From Aeromicrobium panaciterrae (lineage in GTDB: Bacteria; Actinomycetota; Actinomycetes; Propionibacteriales; Nocardioidaceae), in contig NZ_JAVDWH010000001.1 in NCBI RefSeq assembly GCF_031457275.1, forward strand, positions 930,001-994,000: DNA of 64,000 nucleotides. The letters run 5' to 3'. The notes beneath the pieces are model-generated. The model searched no databases and was not told where the DNA came from. It saw only the letters and a list, made by a program, of their open reading frames with translations. The translations under genes were made by a program, and so were the position numbers. Of this stretch, positions 26,210 through 34,908 are shown in pieces (the stretch's first letter is position 1; the number at the start of each line of letters is the position of its first letter).

Positions 26210-26590
26210 TCAGTCTTCGGGCAGTGAGCGGCGGTCTTCTGGAGCGTTCCCGCTGGGGAACGCGAGTGTGTCTGCCGCGATCCACCACTCCATGACCTCG
26301 TACGCGAGCCGTCCGGCGATCACCAGTGGGTCGAGCTCGTTGAGGCGTGCTGCCTCGACGAGATCGCAGGTGAAGATCGACATGCCACGGAGGGACTCGT
26401 CACTCTGCTCAAGGAACGGTCCGTTCGCGACAATCAGACCCTGTTCCCGCAGTTCGGCTCGGTGAGCAAGGTGCAGAGACTGAAGCCGATCGAGCTCTTC
26501 CTCGGGCAGATTCGGCGAATCGGCGGGGCGTCGCAAGATCACCAGCGTGTAGACGTTGAACTCGTCGGGAACGTTGGGATCGCGTGCCAT
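26210..26590 (-). CDS. YciI family protein
   Basis: A 126-residue small protein with the YciI fold (YTLVILRRP...LQSLHLAHRAELREQGLIVANGPFLEQ.DESLRGMSIF), a ferredoxin-like alpha/beta dimer. The conserved His of the family is in LHLAH. The biochemical role is unclear. TAAGAT ends 6 bases before the ATG (leaderless). It lies just after an NTF2-like gene on the same strand. Confidence 0.85.
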   Translation of the reverse strand: MARDPNVPDEFNVYTLVILRRPADSPNLPEEELDRLQSLHLAHRAELREQGLIVANGPFLEQSDESLRGMSIFTCDLVEAARLNELDPLVIAGRLAYEVMEWWIAADTLAFPSGNAPEDRRSLPED

Positions 26591-26599
26591 GAACGGATC

Positions 26600-26992
26600 T
26601 TAGGTCGCGGAAAGCTGTTGCATGACGTCTGGCAGATCCCAGAACGCCCTCAGGTGCGAGATGTCGCCGCTGTCGTCGACTCGGTAGTGGATCGCCGCGT
26701 CGTATTGGGCCGACTCCCCGCCCGGCGTACGGATCGAGATCTCGGCGAGAACGACAGCCTCGCCTGGCGCTTCGTGGATGCGGCGCACGTCGAACTGAAC
26801 GGCCTCGAACATCGCAATGCTCGTGTCCCAGAAGTTGGCGATCGCGTCCGTGCCGGTCAGCCCGGGCGAGCCGTCTACCGGGTCCTCAAGGGTGGCGTCG
26901 GCGGCGAACAGGTTGATCCATTCTTCGCGGGAGCCCTGTTCCACGGCGCCCATCGCGCGCCGAGCCACACCGCTAGGTGATTGGTCAGGCAT
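26600..26992 (-). CDS. NTF2-like / SnoaL-type protein
   Basis: A 130-residue protein of the nuclear-transport-factor-2 fold, a small cone-shaped barrel used by isomerases and hydrolases. Seen: [46 protein letters not shown] and a C-terminal FWDLPDV. It overlaps the end of msrA by 8 bp, so the two are co-translated. The substrate is unknown. Confidence 0.84.
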   Translation of the reverse strand: MPDQSPSGVARRAMGAVEQGSREEWINLFAADATLEDPVDGSPGLTGTDAIANFWDTSIAMFEAVQFDVRRIHEAPGEAVVLAEISIRTPGGESAQYDAAIHYRVDDSGDISHLRAFWDLPDVMQQLSAT

Positions 26993-27629
26993 ACGAGACG
27001 CCGGTGGCGTGCAAGGGGCAGTAGCCGTACGGGTTCTTCACCAAGTACTGCTGGTGGTAGTCGTCGGCGTAGTAGTAGGTGTCCAGCGGCAGGATCGATG
27101 TGGTGATCTCGCCGTAGCCGGCGGAGGTCATCTTGACCTGGTACGCCGCGCGTGACGCCTCGGCCTGCTCTTGATGCTCGGGTGTCGTCGTGAGGATGAC
27201 CGAGCGGTACTGCGTGCCGCGGTCGTTGCCCTGGCGCATGCCCTGCGTCGGATCGTGGTTCTCCCAGAACACTTCGAGCAGTTGCTGGTAGGTCACCTTC
27301 GACGGATCGAAGATGACGCGTACGACCTCAGCGTGGCCGGTGCGACCGGTGCAGACCTCTTCGTACGTGGGGTTGGGCGTGGTGCCGCCGGCGTAGCCAA
27401 CGGAGGTCGACCAGACGCCTGGCACTTCCCAGAACGTCTTCTCCTCGCCCCAGAAGCAGCCGAGTCCGAACACCGCGACGCCGAAGCCCTCAGGAGCCTG
27501 GGTCTCGACCGGATTGCCAAGTGTCAGGTGGGTGCCGCCGACTTGGTAGGGACGGCCCGAACGACCGGGAAGCGCCTTGTCGGCAGTCGGGATCTCGGAC
27601 TTGTTCAGGTTGAAGATCATGGGTGCCAC
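26985..27629 (-). CDS. msrA: Peptide-methionine (S)-S-oxide reductase
   Basis: Repairs methionine S-sulfoxide in proteins. The product has 214 residues. The catalytic motif [11 protein letters not shown] (Cys about 58) and [24 protein letters not shown] are clear. It lacks a fused MsrB. The first ~45 residues are the longer N-terminus common in this MsrA group. The start is preceded by GAGAGGTG. It is the first gene of a unit with an NTF2-like gene. Confidence 0.97.
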   Translation of the reverse strand: MAPMIFNLNKSEIPTADKALPGRSGRPYQVGGTHLTLGNPVETQAPEGFGVAVFGLGCFWGEEKTFWEVPGVWSTSVGYAGGTTPNPTYEEVCTGRTGHAEVVRVIFDPSKVTYQQLLEVFWENHDPTQGMRQGNDRGTQYRSVILTTTPEHQEQAEASRAAYQVKMTSAGYGEITTSILPLDTYYYADDYHQQYLVKNPYGYCPLHATGVSYA

Positions 27630-27712
27630 CTCTCACTACAAGTTTACGGATGGGGTCTGTAACAACACGCGGACGACGGCTGATGTTCCCTCCAATGCCA
27701 TAGGCTCCGTGT

Positions 27713-28807
27713 GTGGCCAAGAGTCAACCCAAGCGCACTGAGATTCCCGCTGGTGTGGAGATCGCGACCCAGTGGTCGTGGCGGCTGCTCGTCATCGCCG
27801 CCGCCGGCTTTGTCGGCATCTGGCTGCTGCGCTACTTCTCCGAAATCACCGTGCCGATCGCCGTAGCCATCCTCGGCACCGCGCTCACCGTCGGAGCGGT
27901 CGATTGGCTGGAGAAGAAAGGCCTGCCCCGCATTGCGGCGACGGCCTCGGTTGTCTTGAGCATGCTGGCCGGATTGTTCGGGATGCTGGCACTCGTGGGA
28001 TCGCAGCTGGCGACCCAGGTCTCGGACCTCAAGTCCAATGTTGTTGAGGGCATCGACCAGATTCAGGACTGGGCCAAAACGGGGCCGCTCAACCTCACGG
28101 ACACTCAGATCCAGGATTGGATCGACAGGGCCAAGTCCTCGATCACCAACAGCGATACGTCGATCTTCACGACGGCGTCGAATGTCGGTACGACGCTCAC
28201 CCACCTCGTCGCCGGATTCTTCATCGCGCTGTTCGCCTCGTTCTTCTTCCTGTACGAAGGCGAGCGCATCTGGAGCTGGGTCGTCGCGCTCTTCCCCAAG
28301 GCGGCGCGCGACAAAGTGCACTCTTCGGGCCAGACCGCGTGGGCCTCGCTCACGGCATTCGTACGCGCGACGATCTTCGTGGCTCTGGTCGACGCAATGG
28401 GTATCGCGTTTGGCGCATGGGTGCTCGGGGTTCCACTCACCTTCGCGATCGGCGTGCTGGTGTTCCTTGGTGCGTTCATACCGATTGTCGGTGCGCTCGC
28501 GTCCGGCATGGTGGCGGTCCTTGTAGCGCTGGTCGCACAGGGACCAGTCGTCGCGCTGATCATGCTGGCAGTCGTGATCGCGGTGCAGCAGATCGAGTCG
28601 CACGTACTTCAGCCGTTCCTCATGGGCAAGCTCGTCGCGGTGCACCCGCTCGCGATCATCCTGGCCATTGCCGCCGGTATCGCCGTCGCTGGCATCGTCG
28701 GAGCACTGATCGCCGTTCCGCTGGCAGCGTGCCTCAACGGTGTGGTCAAGCATCTGGTCAACGATGCGCAGCCCTATCAGGACGAGCCCGAGCCAGATCC
28801 GGCATGA
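27713..28807 (+). CDS. AI-2E family transporter
   Basis: A 364-residue polytopic membrane protein of the AI-2E/TqsA/PerM family, with eight predicted hydrophobic helices. The C-terminal family signature is seen as PLTFAIGVLVFLGAFIPIVGALASG and QQIESHVLQPFLMGKLVAVHPLAIIL. Some members are Na+/H+ antiporters or export small molecules, so the name is by family only. The GTG start has TAGGCT ending 6 bases upstream (leaderless). It overlaps the next gene by 4 bp. Confidence 0.92.
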   Translation: MAKSQPKRTEIPAGVEIATQWSWRLLVIAAAGFVGIWLLRYFSEITVPIAVAILGTALTVGAVDWLEKKGLPRIAATASVVLSMLAGLFGMLALVGSQLATQVSDLKSNVVEGIDQIQDWAKTGPLNLTDTQIQDWIDRAKSSITNSDTSIFTTASNVGTTLTHLVAGFFIALFASFFFLYEGERIWSWVVALFPKAARDKVHSSGQTAWASLTAFVRATIFVALVDAMGIAFGAWVLGVPLTFAIGVLVFLGAFIPIVGALASGMVAVLVALVAQGPVVALIMLAVVIAVQQIESHVLQPFLMGKLVAVHPLAIILAIAAGIAVAGIVGALIAVPLAACLNGVVKHLVNDAQPYQDEPEPDPA

Positions 28808-29136
28808 CGGACGTTCACGAGTTCTGCAGCGCCCTGCCGGGTGCTGTGCTGACGTTCCCGTTCGGCGAGGAGACCGCCGTCTACCGCGTAGGCGGCAAGA
28901 TCTTCGCGCTCACCGGGGTCGACAGGGCTACAAGTATCAACCTCAAGGCCGAGCCGGCCGACGTCACGGGACTCGTCGACACGTACGACTCGATCACGCG
29001 CGGCTATCACATGAACAAGAAGCACTGGGTGACCGTACAGCTCGACGGATCGCTGCCCGAAGGGCTGCTCGAAGAGCTGATCGAGGACTCGTACGACCTG
29101 ATCGTCGACAAGCTCCCGGCACGCGACAAGCCCTAG
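28804..29136 (+). CDS. MmcQ/YjbR family DNA-binding-fold protein
   Basis: A 110-residue CyaY-like/YjbR protein: CSALPGAVLTFPFGEETAVYRVGGKIFALTG, then YHMNKKHWVTVQLDGSLPEGLLEELIEDSYDLIV. The family is widespread, with weak evidence for DNA binding. The ATG overlaps the transporter stop (ATGA). Its stop shares CTAG with the stop of the monooxygenase on the other strand. Confidence 0.9.
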   Translation: MTDVHEFCSALPGAVLTFPFGEETAVYRVGGKIFALTGVDRATSINLKAEPADVTGLVDTYDSITRGYHMNKKHWVTVQLDGSLPEGLLEELIEDSYDLIVDKLPARDKP

Positions 29137-30596
29137 CTTGTCTTGATCACGGGGCCTACATGTACGTCGAATCGCTCACCGAGCGTGTCGAGCGCGTGCC
29201 GGTAGCGCTCTCGCTTCCGCTTGTGCCCAGCCAGGAACTTCAACTGCCCGACCAGACGTCGTGGTGCGGGGTACAACCGGTCGAAGTCGAGGCCGAAATC
29301 CTTGAAGACCTTTGCCGGGAGGTGGTCGAACGCGAGGCCCAAGTTGTATTGGGTCAGCGCTAGTGAGCCCAGGACCGTTGCAGGCACCGAATGGCTCAAA
29401 ATGGCGTTGCCGTCGGCCTCATACAAAGGGACCTCCCTGAGCTTGCCGGCGTAAAGGAGGTGGGTCAGGAAGTAGCCGCCGAACGACGTGAACCCGAACA
29501 TCCCCTTGAACCCGATGGTGACGACTCGCCCTCCGGCGGAAACGTACGGGGCCTCTGTGCGTGCACGGGAGACGAAGTGGCTGGTGCAGTTGACGATCCA
29601 GCTCCCAGGGGCGATATCGATCGGGGTTCCCTTGCGCATGTGGATCTGAACGCCATGTTCACCGTGATCGACCACGTCCACCAGGTGGTCCATCACGACC
29701 TGTCCCAGCCCGTCGCGGATGCGTGTCGACTCGCCCTCGGACAAGGCACCCAGGAAGAAATGTTGGGCGTGAGGAATGGGCCCGGTGCCGTAGGTGTCGC
29801 GCATCCAGTTCAAGACATCGACCTCATTCGTGCCGTCGAATCGGTCGGCCATCTCGGTCAGGACATAGTTCGGCCTGACACCTCCCAACCAACGCTTGGT
29901 CCCGCTTGGAAACATGCGGTCGCGGCTCATGAAGAAGCTGCCTGTGCCGGCAACCAGATTGACCTCGCGACCCGGCTGGTGGGTGATCAGCGTGTGCGCG
30001 GTGTCCATTCCGGTCTTGCCACTGCCGATGACCCAGACGGGGTTGTTGTCGCTGGCGATCTCGCCCGTACGCACGTCGCACGTCTCTGGCGAGACGGAAC
30101 GGACCTGAGAACTGGACAGTGACAGCGGCTGCAGCGCGTCTACGTCAAGCGCTGCAGCGTTGATCACGTGGTCGGCGGTGATCGTCGCCAGGGTTCGGTC
30201 GTTGGTCCGGCAGGTCACGCGTACGACATCGTCGGTCTCTTCGATCTCCACCATTTCGTGGCCCAGGAGCTCGGTCACGCCGACGCCCTTCCTGGACTCG
30301 TTGACGCAATGCTGGAAGTGGTCGAGGACCTCGGTCTTGGAGGCGAGGTGCGATGGCTTCTTGCCAAGGGTCCATTTGACGTCGCCAGTGGTGAAGCACG
30401 GGTGGGGCTGATGTAGTCGGACATAGTCGTACGTGTCCACCCACATGCCGCCGACCCGGTCCCTGCGATCGACCAGGGCGATTCGTTGGTCAGGCTTGAG
30501 GTATTGGCTGGCGACATAGAGGGCATTCAGGCCACCGATTCCGGCGCCGATGATGCACAGGTCGTAGTGCTCAGACTGATTCTGTGGATTGGGCAT
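29133..30596 (-). CDS. NAD(P)/FAD-binding monooxygenase-like protein
   Basis: A 487-residue flavoprotein of the flavin-containing monooxygenase/Baeyer-Villiger type. The FAD motif is CIIGAGIGGLNAL and the NADP motif is VWVIGSGKTGMDTA. The start region RRDRVGGMWVDTYDYVRLHQPHP replaces the usual FMO fingerprint, so the exact subgroup is unsure. It stands alone, with GAGCGGAG before the ATG. It could act on ketones, amines or sulfides. No neighbour fixes the substrate. Confidence 0.85.
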   Translation of the reverse strand: MPNPQNQSEHYDLCIIGAGIGGLNALYVASQYLKPDQRIALVDRRDRVGGMWVDTYDYVRLHQPHPCFTTGDVKWTLGKKPSHLASKTEVLDHFQHCVNESRKGVGVTELLGHEMVEIEETDDVVRVTCRTNDRTLATITADHVINAAALDVDALQPLSLSSSQVRSVSPETCDVRTGEIASDNNPVWVIGSGKTGMDTAHTLITHQPGREVNLVAGTGSFFMSRDRMFPSGTKRWLGGVRPNYVLTEMADRFDGTNEVDVLNWMRDTYGTGPIPHAQHFFLGALSEGESTRIRDGLGQVVMDHLVDVVDHGEHGVQIHMRKGTPIDIAPGSWIVNCTSHFVSRARTEAPYVSAGGRVVTIGFKGMFGFTSFGGYFLTHLLYAGKLREVPLYEADGNAILSHSVPATVLGSLALTQYNLGLAFDHLPAKVFKDFGLDFDRLYPAPRRLVGQLKFLAGHKRKRERYRHALDTLGERFDVHVGPVIKTS

Positions 30597-30680
30597 GGCG
30601 GACTCCGCTCACGTGTGCCACCCAGCCTAGTTTTGGAGCAATAGCCCAACAATGGCCCGAAATGACGGTAAAACTGGCCC

Positions 30681-32219
30681 CTAGAGTTCAGTCGCCTCGG
30701 CAGGCATCGGGGTGCTGCGCGAACGCAGCGGAAGCTCCTTGATGAACAGGGCGAGGATGAACGCGATGCCGACGAACGGAAGAGCGGTCAGGAACACCTC
30801 GTGCAGCGATAACGCAAACGCATCGATGACCTTGACGCGTACCGGCTCGGGCAGGTGGCGAATCGCTGTCGCATCGTTGGTGTTGACCGATGTGCCGGCT
30901 CCGGGCCCGAACGACGTCTCGAGGTGATGCGCGAGACGGCTGTTGAGCACCGCTCCGAACACGGCCGTACCGAACGCACCACCGAGATTGCGGAAGAACG
31001 TCACGGTGCTGGTGGCGACTCCCATGTGGCGTACGTCGACCGAGTTCTGCACGATCAGGGTCAGCAGCTGCATCGTCAGGCCGAGTCCAAACCCGAGCGC
31101 GAACATGCCGATGCCGACATTCAGATAGGAGCTGTCGGCATCGAGCGTCGACAGCAGGAGAAGTGCGCCGGCGACGAAAATCGTGCTGGCGATCGGAAAG
31201 AACCGGTAGTGGCCCGTCTTGGATACGTAGTTGCCGGTCGGAATCGATGCCGAGAACATGCCCGCGACCATCGGGACCATGCCCAGTCCGGACTTGGTCG
31301 GCGACATGCCCATCACGATCTGCAGGTAGAGCGGCACGAAGATGATCGCGCCGAACATCGCGATGCCGAACACCATGCCGAGGGCGTTGGTGATCGAGAA
31401 CACCGAGTTGTTGAAGAGCTCCATGGGGAGAATCGGCTCGGAGGCTCGTCGTTCGATCAGGATGAAGAAGACGGCAAGCAGCAGTCCTCCGCCGAGCAGG
31501 CTGAGGCTCATCGAGTCGAGCCAGCCGTGCTCAGGTCCAGCCCAGGCCGTGTAGAGCAAGACCGAGGAGACGGCCGAGACGAGAACGGCTGCGCCGAGCC
31601 AGTCGATCGTGTGCTCGCGGCGTACGTGGGGGAGCTTGAGAACGTATGACGTCACGACGAGCGCGACGATGCCGATCGGCACGTTGAGCCAGAAGATCCA
31701 CTCCCAGCCGGGACCATCTGCGAGCGTGCCGCCGAGCACCGGGCCGAGGACGCTGGCTGAGCCGAACACGGCGCCCATGTAGCCCATGTAGCGACCGCGT
31801 TCGCGGGGCGGGATGACATCGCCGAGGGTGGCAAGAGCGAGGGCCATCAGGCCACCACCGCCGATGCCTTGGAGTGCCCGGAACGCGATGAGTTGATCGA
31901 TATTGCTCGCGAAGCCGCACAAGAGCGAGCCGACGAGGAACGTGATGATCGCTGCCTGGAAGATCAGTCGGCGACCGTACAGGTCGGAGATCTTGCCCCA
32001 CAGAGGCGTGGCGGCGGTCGAGGCGAGCAGGTACGCCGTGACGACCCAGCTGAGCTTGTTGAGCCCATGGAGCTCGGAGGTGATTCGGGGGAGCGCGGTT
32101 CCGACGATGCTCTGGTCAAGGGCGGCAAGGAACATGCCGGTCATCAGGCCGGCAAGGATCACCAGGATCTGGCGGTGCGAGAAGTAGACGGGCTCTGTGC
32201 TGGTCTGGGTGTCGGTCAT
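30681..32219 (-). CDS. MFS drug exporter, DHA2 (EmrB/QacA) family
   Basis: A 512-residue, 14-helix drug:H+ antiporter. Motif A occurs as GKISDLYGRRLIF, and motif C lies in LGPVLGGTLADGPGWEWIFWLNVPIG. The N-terminus reads HRQILVILAGLMTGMFLAALDQSIVGTALP, typical of EmrB/QacA. ATG 32219 overlaps the marR stop by 4 bp. The longer in-frame extension to 32291 lies inside marR and is rejected. It is almost certainly repressed by the MarR protein from the shared promoter. Confidence 0.95.
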   Translation of the reverse strand: MTDTQTSTEPVYFSHRQILVILAGLMTGMFLAALDQSIVGTALPRITSELHGLNKLSWVVTAYLLASTAATPLWGKISDLYGRRLIFQAAIITFLVGSLLCGFASNIDQLIAFRALQGIGGGGLMALALATLGDVIPPRERGRYMGYMGAVFGSASVLGPVLGGTLADGPGWEWIFWLNVPIGIVALVVTSYVLKLPHVRREHTIDWLGAAVLVSAVSSVLLYTAWAGPEHGWLDSMSLSLLGGGLLLAVFFILIERRASEPILPMELFNNSVFSITNALGMVFGIAMFGAIIFVPLYLQIVMGMSPTKSGLGMVPMVAGMFSASIPTGNYVSKTGHYRFFPIASTIFVAGALLLLSTLDADSSYLNVGIGMFALGFGLGLTMQLLTLIVQNSVDVRHMGVATSTVTFFRNLGGAFGTAVFGAVLNSRLAHHLETSFGPGAGTSVNTNDATAIRHLPEPVRVKVIDAFALSLHEVFLTALPFVGIAFILALFIKELPLRSRSTPMPAEATEL

Positions 32220-32671
32220 GCGGGTTCTCCGAGCGATGCTGCTAGGCGGATGAGTTGGGCGCGGAGCAGTTCGCGGTCTTCGTCGTTCCAATCGGCGATG
32301 GCTTCGGCGAGGATGTCGCGGCGTTGCTCGAAGGAGGATGTGAGCCCGGCGCTGCCTTCGTCGGTCAGGCTGATGATGCTGGCTCGCCCGTCTTCGGGAT
32401 CGGGTCCGCGTTCGATGAATCCGCGGTCGCCGAGCTGCTGCACGTGGCGGCTGACGGTCGATGCGTCGAGCTTCATGGCCTCGGCGATGTCACCGAGGCG
32501 CAGCGCGCCACGGATCTTGAGCGTGTAGAGCAGAGCCGCCTGCGAGGGGTCGACGGCGTCACCGTCGAGGCGGGCGCGGAAGCGTCGGCCGACCATCATC
32601 ATCAGCCGAGCGAGGGCGTCTTCGGCGGTCGCCGGCTCCTCCGTGCGGATCTCCGCGTTATTTACTTGCAT
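32216..32671 (-). CDS. MarR family transcriptional regulator
   Basis: A 151-residue winged-helix repressor (LRLGDIAEAMKLDASTVSRHVQQLGDRGFIERGPDPEDGRASIISLTDEG). ATG 32671 is chosen over TTG 32689: a TATATG hexamer lies about 7 bases upstream and a palindromic site covers the ATG itself. It is co-transcribed with the MFS exporter, giving a classic self-regulated drug-efflux operon. Confidence 0.93.
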   Translation of the reverse strand: MQVNNAEIRTEEPATAEDALARLMMMVGRRFRARLDGDAVDPSQAALLYTLKIRGALRLGDIAEAMKLDASTVSRHVQQLGDRGFIERGPDPEDGRASIISLTDEGSAGLTSSFEQRRDILAEAIADWNDEDRELLRAQLIRLAASLGEPA

Positions 32672-32704
32672 GATGCAAGCATATAACAACGTGCATCATG
32701 CAAG
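32665..32704. promoter_or_regulatory. Twin palindromes, candidate MarR operators
   Basis: CTTGCAT-G-ATGCAAG (32665-32679, perfect 7-bp arms) covers the marR start codon. CGTGCAT-C-ATGCAAG (32690-32704) has one mismatch. Centres at 32672 and 32697 are 25 bp apart, and the candidate -10 lies between them. Confidence 0.7.
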
Positions 32705-32742
32705 CAATCTTGGTGACGCGCTCTCGGCGTTAGTCTGATCAC

Positions 32743-33933
32743 GTGGATCTGAACGATGTGAGGGAAGCCCGCAAGCTACTCGACGGCGTCACCGAGCTGA
32801 CGCCGATGGCGCACTCGCGATGGCTCAGCAACATTGCGTCGACGCCGGTCTACCTGAAGGCGGAGAACCTCCAGCGAACAGGATCATTCAAGATCCGCGG
32901 CGCGTACGTACGCATTGCGCGGCTCAGCGAGGAGGAGCGCGCCAACGGCGTCGTCGCTGCGAGCGCCGGTAACCACGCCCAGGGCGTTGCGTTGGCCGCG
33001 TCGATGCTCGGTACGAAAGCCACGATCTTCATGCCGGAAGGTGCAGCGCTCCCGAAGGTCGCAGCGACCGAGGGCTATGGGGCTGACATCAAGTTCCATG
33101 GGTCAGGCGTCACCGAGGCGCTGGTGCCTGCGCGCGAGTTCGCCAAGGAGACTGGCGCCGTCCTGATCCACCCGTTCGACCATGAAGACATCCTTGTCGG
33201 CCAGGGCACGGTCGGGCTCGAGATCCTCGAGCAGTGCCCCGACGTCAAGACGATCCTCGTGCCGGTCGGCGGTGGCGGTCTGGCCGCGGGCATTGGACTG
33301 CTCCGTACAGAACGCCCTGACATCCGCATCATCGGCGTGCAGGCTGAGGACGCTGCGGCCTACCCCGCTTCGCTCAAGGCCGGCCATCCGATCTCACAGG
33401 CGATGGGCCTGACCATGGCCGACGGCATCTCGGTGGCTGAGCCGGGCGGCATACCGTTCAAGGTCATCGCGGATCTGCTGGACGACGTCATCACCGTCAG
33501 CGAAGAGACGATGAGTCGCGCGCTGATCTCCCTGCTTGAGCGAGCCAAGATGCTCGTCGAGCCAGCTGGCACCGCCGGAGTCGCCGCGATCCTCGAGAAG
33601 CCGGATGCGTTCGAAGGGCCAGTTGTTTCAGTACTGTCCGGCGGCAACATCGACGCTCTGGTCCTGCTGGACGTCATCCGCCACGGCCTCGCCGCAGCAG
33701 GCCGGTTCCTGCTGTTCCGAGCTCGCATCACCGACCGCCCGGGTGCGCTGATGGGTTTGCTGACGGACCTCGCCGAGATGCAGGTCAACGTTCTCAACGT
33801 CAACCATGACCGCGCATCGGAGTCGCTCGGCGTACGTCAGGTTGACGTCGACATGCAGGTGGCGACACGTGGACCGCAGCACCGAGCCGAGGTCAGGAAG
33901 CGCCTGACCGAGCTCGGCTACGAACTCATGTGA
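32743..33933 (+). CDS. ilvA: Threonine ammonia-lyase (biosynthetic or catabolic)
   Basis: PLP enzyme converting threonine to 2-oxobutyrate and ammonia for isoleucine synthesis. The product has 396 residues. PLP Lys is in LQRTGSFKIRGAY, followed by GNHAQGVALAA and the phosphate-binding VGGGGLAAG. The last ~75 residues form a single ACT-like domain (LFRARITDRPGALMGLLTDLAEMQVNVLNV). The short one-ACT form is common in actinobacteria, and allosteric properties cannot be predicted. The GTG start has TAGTCT ending 6 bases upstream. Its stop abuts the greA stop. Confidence 0.94.
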   Translation: MDLNDVREARKLLDGVTELTPMAHSRWLSNIASTPVYLKAENLQRTGSFKIRGAYVRIARLSEEERANGVVAASAGNHAQGVALAASMLGTKATIFMPEGAALPKVAATEGYGADIKFHGSGVTEALVPAREFAKETGAVLIHPFDHEDILVGQGTVGLEILEQCPDVKTILVPVGGGGLAAGIGLLRTERPDIRIIGVQAEDAAAYPASLKAGHPISQAMGLTMADGISVAEPGGIPFKVIADLLDDVITVSEETMSRALISLLERAKMLVEPAGTAGVAAILEKPDAFEGPVVSVLSGGNIDALVLLDVIRHGLAAAGRFLLFRARITDRPGALMGLLTDLAEMQVNVLNVNHDRASESLGVRQVDVDMQVATRGPQHRAEVRKRLTELGYELM

Positions 33934-34437
33934 CTAGAACGGCTTGGTGTCGACGATTTCGACGGTGATGTTCTTGCCGTTGGGCGTCTCGTACGAGACG
34001 GAGTCACCCTTCTTCTTGCCGAGTACGGCAGCACCGAGGGGTGAGGTCGGCGAGTAGACGTCGATCTCGACGCTGGAGTCCATGCTCAGCAACTCACGCG
34101 AACCCAGCAGGAACTGCTCGGTGTCGGTGTCACCCGTGAAGCGGATCGTGACGATCATGCCGTTGCCGACGACGCCATCGTCTGCAGGCTTGTCGCCGAC
34201 TTCGGCGCGGCGAAGCATTTCTTCCAGCTGGCGGATGCGGGCTTCGGTCTTGCCCTGCTCCTCGCGCGCAGCGTGGTAGCCGCCGTTCTCCTTGAGGTCG
34301 CCCTCTTCGCGGGCGGAGGCGATCTTGGCGGTGATGTCCGCGCGTACTTCGCCGGCAAGGTGCTCGAGCTCCTGCTTGAGGCGGTCGTACGCCTCCTGGG
34401 TCACCCAGATGGTCTCTGTCTCAGTTGGCTGAGTCAT
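33934..34437 (-). CDS. greA: Transcription elongation factor GreA
   Basis: Rescues backtracked RNA polymerase by stimulating transcript cleavage. The product has 167 residues. An N-terminal coiled coil (about 10-80, with the acidic tip region EGDLKENGGYHAAREEQGKTEARI) is followed by the FKBP-like C-domain (YSPTSPLGAAVLGKKKGDSVSYETPNG). ATG 34437 has AAGGAGCTCC upstream, while an ORF extension to 34518 is not family-like. An 81-base leader with hairpins separates it from DUF4307. Confidence 0.97.
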   Translation of the reverse strand: MTQPTETETIWVTQEAYDRLKQELEHLAGEVRADITAKIASAREEGDLKENGGYHAAREEQGKTEARIRQLEEMLRRAEVGDKPADDGVVGNGMIVTIRFTGDTDTEQFLLGSRELLSMDSSVEIDVYSPTSPLGAAVLGKKKGDSVSYETPNGKNITVEIVDTKPF

Positions 34438-34460
34438 GACGGAGCTCCTTCCCAATGAAT

Positions 34461-34500
34461 GCGGTGATACGTACCGCACCCCAGGCCGCTGCCCGGGGTG
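34461..34500 (-). promoter_or_regulatory. Leader hairpins before greA
   Basis: On the greA strand, CACCCC pairs with GGGGTG (34500-34477), followed directly by GCGGT/ACCGC (34477-34461). Both stand just before the AAGGAGCT ribosome site. No T-run follows either. They could be remnants of a terminator-antiterminator or simply secondary structure. Confidence 0.3.
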
Positions 34501-34518
34501 AATGGTCCAATTTACCAC

Positions 34519-34896
34519 TCATTCAGCCGCCACACACGTCCTCAAGACACCTGTGACGGCTCGTCGCTCGGTCTCGATGTCGACCTCTAGACGGATCTCT
34601 TCTTCGTCAATTGCAGGCAATTCGACCGTCTTCTCGCCGACGATCGAGTGGTCGGCGGCCTGCGCGTAGACCGTGCATTCGATGTCGAGAGGGTCAGGTC
34701 GTACGACGTCGAGCTTGATGGTGATGTTGTGGTCGTCGACCACGTCATAGCCCCACACGCGAGCGGTGATGGGCTTGTCCTGGAAGCCGACCCAGGCCGC
34801 GAATGCGATGCCGATCGTGATGCCGATGGCAGCGATCAGCGGCCAAAACCAGCGAGGCCGGTTGCTGGTTCCGTAGCGCGCTCCGAGGTCAGTCAC
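34519..34896 (-). CDS. DUF4307 membrane protein
   Basis: A 125-residue protein of the DUF4307 family, in its usual place beside greA and mca. A short cytoplasmic N-terminus (RYGTSNRPRW) is followed by one transmembrane helix (about 17-38) and an extracytoplasmic beta-rich domain (VWGYDVVDDHNITIKLDVVRPDPLDIECTVYA). The start is GTG 34896. The function is unknown. Confidence 0.87.
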   Translation of the reverse strand: MTDLGARYGTSNRPRWFWPLIAAIGITIGIAFAAWVGFQDKPITARVWGYDVVDDHNITIKLDVVRPDPLDIECTVYAQAADHSIVGEKTVELPAIDEEEIRLEVDIETERRAVTGVLRTCVAAE

Positions 34897-34908
34897 CTCG
34901 ACATCTTC

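Noticed and set aside
27644-28753. 369-codon minus-strand frame opposite the AI-2E transporter
   Set aside because: Arg/Asp/His-rich translation typical of the antisense of a membrane protein gene.
28117-28803. Long in-frame extension before the MmcQ/YjbR gene
   Set aside because: Runs through the AI-2E transporter in another frame. The real start is the ATGA overlap at 28804.
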